Positions 30,928 through 39,597 of a stretch of 64,000 nt of DNA are shown here, piece by piece. The stretch lies in NCBI GenBank assembly GCA_024710005.1, contig JANJVQ010000029.1:62001-126000 (forward strand). The letters run 5' to 3'. The stretch is from Paludibacter sp. (lineage in GTDB: Bacteria; Bacteroidota; Bacteroidia; Bacteroidales; Paludibacteraceae). The notes below the pieces were generated by a model. The model did no database searches and was not told where the DNA came from. It was given only the letters and a program-made list of their open reading frames with translations. Each line of letters starts with the position of its first letter. The stretch's first letter is position 1. The position numbers and the translations under genes were made by a program.

Positions 30928-33063
30928 CTATGGGACGACGACGAGGCGGAAACCCAAATAATTGTAGCGAGTGTCGGGGTAAAAGTAGTTGCGATCCGCC
31001 GAACGGCAGTAGCTAACTTTGCTACCCCAGCCGCCACCACGAATCACGCGATGCGAACCAGATGAAGTACCAGTAGGATTAGTCTGCGTAGTAATACTGT
31101 AATTGCCAAACCAATCGCTACACCATTCCCATACATTACCGCTCATGTCGTAAAGTCCCAACGAATTAGGTTCCTTCGTGCCTACTTCTTGTGTTTTGCT
31201 TGTACTGTTAGAAATGTACCAAGCATATTCACTCAAATTACTTTCGTTGTTGGTACCAGCCCATATTGTGCGGTTTCTTTCTCCTCCTCCGGCAGCATAT
31301 TCCCATTCAGATTCAGTTGGTAAGCGGTAGTTCTTACCGCTGAGTTGATTCAGTTTTTTTATAAACTCCTGACAATCGCCCCAACTGACTTGTTCAACAG
31401 GCAGATTGTTACCCTTAAAATTACTTGGATTATTGCCCATCACCGCCTGCCACAAAGCCTGTGTGACTTCTGTCTTACTCATCAAAAAGTCACTCACCGT
31501 TACCTGATGTACCGGTTTTTCATCACGATCTCCATCATTACTCCCCATCTGAAAGGTACCACCCTTTATCCCAATCATTTCAAAACTTACTCCTTTAACC
31601 GTTTCGGTAAAAGATGCCGGGCCAAATGCCAGTATATAGTTGGTTTCACCTCCGCTTTGTGGAATCTCCACCTTTCTTTCAGCTGTTTTCCCTTCAAGTT
31701 CAATTTTCAGCACATGGCTGCCATAAGTCAGGATACCTTTGTATGGAGTTTTGCCCAGTGCATTACCATCAATAAACAAATTAGCTCCTGTTGGAGTGGA
31801 ATTGATGGCTACCTCTCTGCCATTCACCAAGGTTTCACTTATCATGGCACTTGTGCCCTCGGTAATACTGATTGATTTGGTTAACGGAGTATAACCCTGC
31901 CGGGATAGTTCCACCTTGTAATCGCCTATCAACAGTTTATTTATCGTATTCGGCGTGGTGCCGTAATCTTCTCCATTAATTTTAATAGCTGCGCCAGATG
32001 GAGAACTCACCACATCCAATGAACCGTATATCGGCATAGGTTGCAGTTCTATCGTTCGCTTGTCACCCGTTGCGAGTTCTATGTCCTGTTTAGCGGTGCG
32101 GTGTTTATCCAACCTCGCTTCGATAGAATAAATACCTGCACTCACTCGGCCGTTCCAATTCCCTGTGCCTTTTTGCTGATTGTTAAGCACGATGCTTGCT
32201 CCCGATGGTGCATTGATGGTGAGTTCCGCAAAATTCGGTTGCAGGGTGACATTCAGCGGAGTGGTTTGTCCGTCGGTTACCCTCACTTTTTGCACAGTTG
32301 GCTGATACATCTCTTTTACTACCTGCACGGTGTGTTCCCCGCTGGCTATGGGATTGGTAGTCAATGGAGTGGTGGCTGCAATCAAGTTCCCGTTTACAAA
32401 CACCTGTGCGCCGCTTTCGGGTTGCGAACTAATTTTAATGTATCCAAACGCTGGTTTCAATTTCACGGCAACCGTTTTCTTTTCATTTCCCATCACTATC
32501 TTTCCCGCTTCGGTATGATACAGCGGCATTTCCACACGGTAGTTATAAGCGCCCGGTTTGAGTTTCGCCATGTATTCTCCTGTTTTCACAAATTCATCGT
32601 TGATATAGATCAGGGCATTGGCAGGTTCGGGCGTTATTACTAACCACTGACTCTCGATGGTTTCTTCTACAATGGTAGTGACCTTGCCGGTTATCAGCAC
32701 CATTTCATACACGGTAGCTTTTTGAATGCTCATGGGGATCATATAATCCCTGAGTTGCCCCAACTGCGGATGAAAAATGGAGATTCGTTTGATTCCCCAG
32801 GGCACATACACCCATATTTCTGAGGGTTTTTCGATGGTTTTTACAATGCCAGTCATGCCACCATCAAACGTAAAGCCTTTTTGAGTGGTTACGACTTTTA
32901 TGAGGGCCGCAATATCGCCATTCTGATCTTTCACCGGAAAATTAACCCTTGCATCCAAATCATTCTCGAGCATGCGGAAGGATTTAACAGAAAGTTGAGC
33001 CTGTGCAGAACTCCCAATCAGCATAAACAGGAATAGAAATCTGATAAAACATGTTTTATTCAT
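30928..33063 (-). CDS. PEGA-domain protein with C-terminal formylglycine-generating-enzyme (FGE-sulfatase/SUMF1) domain
   Basis: Start at MNKTCFIRF; repeated PEGA units (SSPSGAAIKINGEDYGTTP); GGTFQMGSNDGDRDEKPVHQVTVSDFLMSKTEVT...GGGWGSKVSYCRSADRNYFYPDTRYNYLGFRLV. Confidence 0.88.
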   Translation of the reverse strand: MNKTCFIRFLFLFMLIGSSAQAQLSVKSFRMLENDLDARVNFPVKDQNGDIAALIKVVTTQKGFTFDGGMTGIVKTIEKPSEIWVYVPWGIKRISIFHPQLGQLRDYMIPMSIQKATVYEMVLITGKVTTIVEETIESQWLVITPEPANALIYINDEFVKTGEYMAKLKPGAYNYRVEMPLYHTEAGKIVMGNEKKTVAVKLKPAFGYIKISSQPESGAQVFVNGNLIAATTPLTTNPIASGEHTVQVVKEMYQPTVQKVRVTDGQTTPLNVTLQPNFAELTINAPSGASIVLNNQQKGTGNWNGRVSAGIYSIEARLDKHRTAKQDIELATGDKRTIELQPMPIYGSLDVVSSPSGAAIKINGEDYGTTPNTINKLLIGDYKVELSRQGYTPLTKSISITEGTSAMISETLVNGREVAINSTPTGANLFIDGNALGKTPYKGILTYGSHVLKIELEGKTAERKVEIPQSGGETNYILAFGPASFTETVKGVSFEMIGIKGGTFQMGSNDGDRDEKPVHQVTVSDFLMSKTEVTQALWQAVMGNNPSNFKGNNLPVEQVSWGDCQEFIKKLNQLSGKNYRLPTESEWEYAAGGGERNRTIWAGTNNESNLSEYAWYISNSTSKTQEVGTKEPNSLGLYDMSGNVWEWCSDWFGNYSITTQTNPTGTSSGSHRVIRGGGWGSKVSYCRSADRNYFYPDTRYNYLGFRLVVVP

Positions 33064-33422
33064 AGTGACAAGTACGAGAATATTAGGGTTAATAAAAAAG
33101 TTAAACCGATTCAAAAGCTTTCAAAAACACAACAAAGATATGTTTTTTCATGAGAATCGAAAGTACAACTTTAGCATATCATGAAAAACAAAAGTAAGGC
33201 TTTAGGTTATCAAATATGATTATCTTTATGATTCCATTTCAATAGAGCTAACTTTTATCTTGTTCATTACTACATCTGTTTGAGTAAATGAGGCGAAGCA
33301 GCAATCAAATAAAACGGGAGATCGATTAATCGAAACTCCTAAATGGTTATTATTTTCATTATCAGCACTAAACCTACAATATTTGTATCATTGCAGGGGT
33401 AAATAAAACAACCCCTTGTATA

Positions 33423-35348
33423 TTAGTCAAATGATTTTGATAATAAAGCAAATCTAACAATCAAATCTAAACCCGAGTAGCTTAAATCTCCTTGACCAAA
33501 AGAATATCTTACTCCAATATTTGCCTGATTTAATCCCCAACTCAATCCTAACAAATAGCTTTTAAAAGGATCTTCATAAGAATTAATGTAACCATCATTG
33601 GTTTCCCCAATTTTAAGTCTATTCCTGTATGTGTTACTAAAACCAAATTCAAGGTGATAGCGTGGTTTCTTTGTAAAAGGATAGCCTATTACTATTAAAT
33701 GATTGTTCAAATCTAAAATTCTTCGATAATCACTATCTTCATTTTTATGATAAATATTTTGCTCAAATTCAACCCTATATGACAACCACTTATAATACCT
33801 TAAACTCAAAAACAATCCAATGGGAACATTCAAATATGGGGTTGAAGTATCTGCATATCTTCCGATACCTGTGAAGAACCCAAAATCAAAATAATTAAAA
33901 AGGCTAAATTTTTCTTTAGGAGTTAAATTTGCGAAAAAATCCTGTTGACTAAAAGATATTGTTTCAGAATATCTTTTATAACCTTTTTTTACTAAAGTAA
34001 TTTTTTCTATATCCTTTACCTTATTATATATTATTGGTGTATTGCCTAATATTTTCCCATCAATTAAAACTTGAGCATTTTCCGGATTCGAATTTATCTT
34101 TATTTTTACTTCATTCGGCAGCGTTTCATTTATAACAACAACTTGACTTTCTTTAATCAAAATACTTTTTTGAGTAGACACAAATCCCTTTTTCTTTAAC
34201 TGCACTATATATTCTCCAATCAATAACTTATTTATCGTGTAGGGTGTGGTACCATAATCTTTTCCATTAATTTTAATCGCTGCGCCTGATGGAGAGCTCA
34301 CTACATCCAATGAACCGTATATCGGGGTAGGTTGCAGTTCTATCGTTCGCTTGTCTCCCGTAGTCAATTCGATGTCCTGTTTGGCAGCCCGGTGTTTATC
34401 CAACCTAGCTTCGATGGAATAAATCCCGGCACTCAGTCGTCCGCTCCAACTTCCTGTCCCTTTCTGCTGGTTGTTGAGCACGATGCTTGCTCCCGATGGG
34501 GCATTGATGGTTAGTTCCGCAAAATTCGGTTGCAGAATTACATCCAAGGGAATGGTTTGCCCATCCATTACCTGCACTTTCCGGGTGATGGGTTGATACA
34601 TCTCCTTAACCACCTGCACCGTATGTTCTCCACTGGCAATGGGTTCGGTGGTCAGCGGAGTAGTTCCTGTTGTTAACTTCCCGTTTACAAAAACCTGTGC
34701 TCCACTTTCGGGTTGCGAACTAATTTTAATGTATCCAAAAGCCGGTTTTAGTTTCACGGAAAGGGTTTTCTTCGTGTTGCCCACTTCAACGCTTCCCGCT
34801 TCGGTATGATACAGCGGCAGTTCTACCCGGTAGTTGTAAGCGCCCGGTTTAAGTTTTGCCATGTATTCTCCGGTTTTCACAAATTCATCGTTGATATAAA
34901 CCAGAGCATTGGCAGGTTCGGGGGTAATCATTAACCACTGACTTTCAATGGTTTCTTCTACAATGGTAGTGACTTTGCCGGTTACCAGCACCATTTCATA
35001 CACGGTAGCTTTTTCGATACCCATTGGATACAGATAATCCCGCAGAACACCCAACTGCGGATGTTTGATGGTGATGCGCTTGGCTCCGAATGGCACATAC
35101 AACCAGTATTCAGCACCTTTGTTTTCGGCTGAAACTATCCCCAAACCATCCGGTTCCCAGATAAAGCCGGTTTGCGTTGTTACCACTTTGATGATGGCAC
35201 ACACATCGCCATTTTGATCCTTTTTAGGGGCATCAATGCGGGCAGTCATGTCGCTTTCGAGTTTGCGAAAGGATTTGACAGCAATCTCACCGGAAAGTGA
35301 GCCTAAACCGATTATCAGCAAAAACAACAAGGAAAAGAAATTCTTCAT
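33423..35348 (-). CDS. PEGA-domain protein with probable C-terminal beta-barrel
   Basis: ORF 641 aa; PEGA region near-identical to the preceding gene; different C-terminus rich in YHLEFGFSNTYR / GVRYSFGQG strands. Confidence 0.78.
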   Translation of the reverse strand: MKNFFSLLFLLIIGLGSLSGEIAVKSFRKLESDMTARIDAPKKDQNGDVCAIIKVVTTQTGFIWEPDGLGIVSAENKGAEYWLYVPFGAKRITIKHPQLGVLRDYLYPMGIEKATVYEMVLVTGKVTTIVEETIESQWLMITPEPANALVYINDEFVKTGEYMAKLKPGAYNYRVELPLYHTEAGSVEVGNTKKTLSVKLKPAFGYIKISSQPESGAQVFVNGKLTTGTTPLTTEPIASGEHTVQVVKEMYQPITRKVQVMDGQTIPLDVILQPNFAELTINAPSGASIVLNNQQKGTGSWSGRLSAGIYSIEARLDKHRAAKQDIELTTGDKRTIELQPTPIYGSLDVVSSPSGAAIKINGKDYGTTPYTINKLLIGEYIVQLKKKGFVSTQKSILIKESQVVVINETLPNEVKIKINSNPENAQVLIDGKILGNTPIIYNKVKDIEKITLVKKGYKRYSETISFSQQDFFANLTPKEKFSLFNYFDFGFFTGIGRYADTSTPYLNVPIGLFLSLRYYKWLSYRVEFEQNIYHKNEDSDYRRILDLNNHLIVIGYPFTKKPRYHLEFGFSNTYRNRLKIGETNDGYINSYEDPFKSYLLGLSWGLNQANIGVRYSFGQGDLSYSGLDLIVRFALLSKSFD

Positions 35349-35363
35349 AATGATGTGTTATAG

Positions 35364-37184
35364 TTAAAAATCCGACAACCCATAAATACTTCCATCCGGA
35401 TTCTTTTCCGGTTGCCAGGTGCGGACATGAATCACCGGGGCAATGGAATCGGTCATATCAATCAGTAGAAACAGGTATCCGGTGTCGCCATAATTGGTTG
35501 AGAAATAATCCTGCTTAATCTGGATGCCAAATATCTCACTTCCTTTACCGGATTGACGAACGGTATTATCGGCAAAACGGATATTGATGAATTCATTGCT
35601 TTTGAAACAATGCTGCAGGTTACGCAAATACTGCTCTTTCGACATTCTGTTGTACCTGACAATCTGGTTGTTGCTGTACTGAAACTCCGCGCTTGGTTTT
35701 ACTTTCACTACACTTCCCGTGATGATAAGGGCATTATCCGAAAAGATATTTTCGATATAATCTAATCGTTTGAGTGCATACGCTGTTTTGTAGTTCTCCA
35801 TGAAATTGATTAACTCAACGCGTGTTTTCTCGCTCCAAAAGGTATTGGATGAAATATCATCTACCGATTGTTTAGATAACCCAAAGGTGATATTGGTGAT
35901 TTTATTCTTCTTGTTGAGGGTAAAAACGACATCTTCGACGAAAGTACGGTTGTTGTTCTGAAAAGAGAAGGACATCGGAACCGACCGGCACAATACGAAA
36001 TCACCGTGCTGAAAATACTTCACAGTACCGGTTCTGAGTATCTTAGCATTACCATATTGCATCAGTTTTTGAAAGATGTCATATCCTTCGGTTGTGAAAA
36101 GTGATTGAACGGCACCATAATTTTTAGAAGTTATGGCTTGTAAAACGTTTTTCAACACAACTTCTTTATCCTCCACATTGGACAATAATGTTAGTTTACC
36201 TGGATTCCTTTCTGCATGTTGTGTTTCTGAATGCACTGAAGGAGACTCACGAGATATACTTTCATTGTTTATAACAGTCGCTTTACCATTATTTTTCAAT
36301 GCAGTTAGATATGCATTTCGATAAGGTACTAATGGCAATTTCTGCATCACATCACGCAACTCCATATCGATTGCCGATTCGCCTTCGAAAGCATATTCAA
36401 TTTTCAACTTTAAATCGCCACCGGCACTTACGTTGGGTAATTCAGCCACACCGAGTCCATCTTTAGCACTATAGATGTTCGTCCAATCCTGACCTGACCA
36501 ATAGGAATAATCCATATTTCTCACCGGATGATTTTTATAATGGATATTCAGCAGGTATTCGTGGTAGGTATTTCTGTTTTCTGTTTTTTCGATGTTGACT
36601 GATATATTGGCAAAAATATCGTTGATTTGCACAGGCAACCACGTAAGTAATAACACTTCAGCACCATCTGATGCAGTCATTTTAACTTCTCCTGCTTCAG
36701 GGTGACTCCGCAACAAAGTCTGCGACCAGTAAAAATATCGCAGCGCATCAGCAATCTGACAGTTTCTGGCTGCCTGTTCGCCATTTTTAGCAAATTCAAT
36801 GATTTTTTGCTTTCTGGATTCAAAAACCTTGGCAATCTCATTTCTTTTGATGTACCTGAATACCTTTGCGTCGGGTTCGTGCTGAATAATAAATCGATTT
36901 GTATTGTGGAGGGTGGCGTTGGAATATGTTTTCAGCACATCATTCACCGTTTCGGTAAACTTCTGACCGGTTTCGGTTATTATCCGCTCAAAATTACTTT
37001 GAACCTGAGTAGAAATCTGACTAATGATATCAACTAATGCCTGTTGATCGGCTTCCCTTAGCGTGTTTCCTGTTCCTTCTCCCCAAATATAGGTATGTTG
37101 GTCCATCTTGATCTGATCAACAGTCTGGGCAGTGGAAACCCACGTACTTATCAAAACAAACAACAGTAAAATCCTGTTTCCCAT
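35364..37184 (-). CDS. LPP20-like secreted protein
   Basis: ORF 606 aa, signal peptide; TYIWGEGTGNTLREADQQALVDIISQISTQV. Confidence 0.72.
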   Translation of the reverse strand: MGNRILLLFVLISTWVSTAQTVDQIKMDQHTYIWGEGTGNTLREADQQALVDIISQISTQVQSNFERIITETGQKFTETVNDVLKTYSNATLHNTNRFIIQHEPDAKVFRYIKRNEIAKVFESRKQKIIEFAKNGEQAARNCQIADALRYFYWSQTLLRSHPEAGEVKMTASDGAEVLLLTWLPVQINDIFANISVNIEKTENRNTYHEYLLNIHYKNHPVRNMDYSYWSGQDWTNIYSAKDGLGVAELPNVSAGGDLKLKIEYAFEGESAIDMELRDVMQKLPLVPYRNAYLTALKNNGKATVINNESISRESPSVHSETQHAERNPGKLTLLSNVEDKEVVLKNVLQAITSKNYGAVQSLFTTEGYDIFQKLMQYGNAKILRTGTVKYFQHGDFVLCRSVPMSFSFQNNNRTFVEDVVFTLNKKNKITNITFGLSKQSVDDISSNTFWSEKTRVELINFMENYKTAYALKRLDYIENIFSDNALIITGSVVKVKPSAEFQYSNNQIVRYNRMSKEQYLRNLQHCFKSNEFINIRFADNTVRQSGKGSEIFGIQIKQDYFSTNYGDTGYLFLLIDMTDSIAPVIHVRTWQPEKNPDGSIYGLSDF

Positions 37185-37273
37185 AATATTATGTTTAATG
37201 CGTACAAATTTATTAAAATTTTCGAAAAACCAAGTAAGTATTATTATGATATTTTTACATTTAGAGTTACTTT

Positions 37274-37308
37274 TCTCTGCTTTCCGTTTTCCGCTTTCCG
37301 TTTTCCGC
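37274..37308. repeat. Heptanucleotide array
   Basis: tctctgc tttccgt tttccgc tttccgt tttccgc. Confidence 0.75.
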
Positions 37309-37318
37309 TAAAAAACCC

Positions 37319-37326
37319 TATCTTTG
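37319..37326 (+). promoter_or_regulatory. Candidate -7 box TATCTTTG upstream of the S46 peptidase
   Basis: Matches TAnnTTTG. Confidence 0.45.
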
Positions 37327-37366
37327 TGTTTAATTATACCAATTTCATACAAACACCCATTTCAAT

Positions 37367-39490
37367 ATGAAGAAAATAATTTTCCTGATGCTGTCGCTGA
37401 CCATCTACACGGGCATCAAAGCGGATGAAGGCATGTGGATGTTGCCATTGATTGAAAAGCTGAACATACAAAAGATGCATAACATGGGTTGTGCGCTGAC
37501 AGCTGAGGAGATTTACAGCGAAGAAAGCATCAGTCTGAAAGATGCAGTAATTGTTTTTGGAGGCGGATGTACGGGTGTGGTTGTTTCCAATCAGGGACTC
37601 ATCTTTACCAACCACCATTGTGGATATGGCGCCATACAGGAACTGAGTTCTGTAGAGCACAATTATCTTAAAAATGGTTTTACCGCGAAGGAATTATCGG
37701 ACGAAATACCGGCTCCGGGATTAACGGTCAAGTTTCTGATCAGCATCACGGATGTAACCGACCGTATCATGTCGGTTTTAAAAGGTGTAAATGACTATAC
37801 AATTATCAAACAAAAGCAGGACTCAGTCATTAGAGTTGTCAAAGAAGAATTCAGCAAAGACAATGACTACTTAGTTGACGTGGAATCTTTCTACAGCGAC
37901 AACGAATTTTACGTTTTCGTGATGGAAGAGTTTAAGGATATCCGGCTGGCTTTCACACCACCTTCCTCTATTGGGAAATTTGGCGGAGATACCGACAACT
38001 GGATGTGGCCGAGACACACGGGAGATTTCTCTGTCTTTCGTGTTTATGCCGACTCAACAGGTAAACCGGCTGAATATGCCGAAAATAACATTCCTTATAT
38101 GCCGAAAAAGGTCATTCCGGTTTCGACAAAAGGATACAAATCCGGCGATTTCGCGATGATTCTGGGCAACCCGGGAAGCACCTCGCGTTACATCACTTCA
38201 TACGGACTCTACAATCGTACCGAAGCCACCAACCGGGCACGCATTGATGTCCGCGGTGAGAAACAAACGGTTTGGCGCTCGTTTATGAAAGAAAATGAAG
38301 CCATCAATATCGCTTATGCCGGTAAATACGCACGCAGTTCGAACTACTGGAAAAACAGTATCGGCATGAACAAAGCCATCCAAAAGCTGGGCATCATGGA
38401 GCGTAAAAAGGCTGCTGAACTTGATTTTGCAAAATGGGTGAATGAATCTCCTGAAAGAAAAACAACATACGGTCAGGTGCTGCCAGTGCTGGAAAGAAAC
38501 TATAAAGCAAGTTTTCCGACACGGCACGCGATGAGCTACCTGCGGGAAGCGCTTTTGACCGGCGTTGAGATGCCACGCATTGCAGGCGACCTGGAGAAAC
38601 TGCTGTCGCAAAATATTACAACGGACTCTATTCTGAAAAGTGCGAAAGAGAAATACGAAGACTATTATGCTGAAGTGGATGTGGCTACTTTTGCAGTCAT
38701 GCTGGAAACCTACAGAAAGTACGTGAGCAAAGCCTATCTTCCCGCTATCTATCGCGAGATTGACACGAAATTCAAAGGGGATTATACACGCTATGCGCAA
38801 TCAGTTTTTCAGAAATCAAGTTTCTCTGATTGGGAGAAATTCAGCAAAAAACTCAAAACAAAGAAAATCAATCTGAAAAACGATCCGGCACTGATTTATC
38901 TCCATGCGGTTGAAGATATGCTGAATAAACTGGACGACGACAACTACACGAAGAGCCGTGATTCCATCGATTATGCCACCCGCTTACTGGAAGCTGGATT
39001 GAAGGAAATCAACTTAGCTAAGGGAACGAAACGTTATCCGGATGCTAATTTCACCATGCGCATGACTTACGGCTCGATTGACGGATACAAACCGGCAGAT
39101 GCGGTAACATTCAATTATTACACGACCACCAAAGGTATTCTGGAGAAAGAAATTCCGGGAGACATGGAATTCGATGTGCCGGCTAAGCTCAAAGAGGCAA
39201 TCAATAACCGCGACTTCGGTATTTATGCTGATGATGAAACCGGCGAGTTAATCGTAAACTTCCTGAGCAACAACGACATTACCGGAGGAAACTCGGGCAG
39301 TCCGATTTTCAACGCCAATGGTGAACTCTTGGGGTTGGCTTTCGACGGTAACTGGGAAGCCATGAGTGGCGACATCGTTTTCGAACCGGAACTGCAACGC
39401 ACCATCAACGTGGATGTGCGCTACATGCTTTTCATCATGGATAAAGTCGGGGAAGCGGACAGGTTGCTGCGTGAGATAACAGTTCAATAG
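37367..39490 (+). CDS. S46 family dipeptidyl-peptidase (DPP7/DPP11-like)
   Basis: ORF 707 aa; LIFTNHHCGYGAIQ, FGGDTDNWMWPRHTGDFSVFRVY, DITGGNSGSPIFNANGELLGLAFDGN. Confidence 0.94.
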   Translation: MKKIIFLMLSLTIYTGIKADEGMWMLPLIEKLNIQKMHNMGCALTAEEIYSEESISLKDAVIVFGGGCTGVVVSNQGLIFTNHHCGYGAIQELSSVEHNYLKNGFTAKELSDEIPAPGLTVKFLISITDVTDRIMSVLKGVNDYTIIKQKQDSVIRVVKEEFSKDNDYLVDVESFYSDNEFYVFVMEEFKDIRLAFTPPSSIGKFGGDTDNWMWPRHTGDFSVFRVYADSTGKPAEYAENNIPYMPKKVIPVSTKGYKSGDFAMILGNPGSTSRYITSYGLYNRTEATNRARIDVRGEKQTVWRSFMKENEAINIAYAGKYARSSNYWKNSIGMNKAIQKLGIMERKKAAELDFAKWVNESPERKTTYGQVLPVLERNYKASFPTRHAMSYLREALLTGVEMPRIAGDLEKLLSQNITTDSILKSAKEKYEDYYAEVDVATFAVMLETYRKYVSKAYLPAIYREIDTKFKGDYTRYAQSVFQKSSFSDWEKFSKKLKTKKINLKNDPALIYLHAVEDMLNKLDDDNYTKSRDSIDYATRLLEAGLKEINLAKGTKRYPDANFTMRMTYGSIDGYKPADAVTFNYYTTTKGILEKEIPGDMEFDVPAKLKEAINNRDFGIYADDETGELIVNFLSNNDITGGNSGSPIFNANGELLGLAFDGNWEAMSGDIVFEPELQRTINVDVRYMLFIMDKVGEADRLLREITVQ

Positions 39491-39597
39491 CTAAAAGCGG
39501 AAAACGGAAAACGGAAAGCTAATTGTTATTCAGGCATTAATAGTTATTCACTATCCATTTTCTGCTTTCCGCTTTCCGCTCTCCGCTCTCCGCTTTT
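39491..39597. repeat. Facing heptanucleotide arrays between convergent genes
   Basis: ctaaaag cggaaaa cggaaaa cggaaag ctaattg ttattca ... tagttat tcactat ccatttt ctgcttt ccgcttt ccgctct ccgctct ccgcttt; the two sides are inverted. Confidence 0.75.

Noticed and set aside
31345-32643. Plus-strand ORFs of 176 and 200 aa
   Set aside because: Antisense to the well-supported PEGA-FGE gene, with no recognisable domain.
28936-33114. Complete diversity-generating retroelement
   Set aside because: No reverse transcriptase ORF and no second copy of the putative variable region in this window; only the target-like C-terminus is seen.
37274-37308. Heptad array as a promoter for the S46 peptidase
   Set aside because: A separate TATCTTTG box lies between the array and the ATG; the array itself has no promoter-like consensus.
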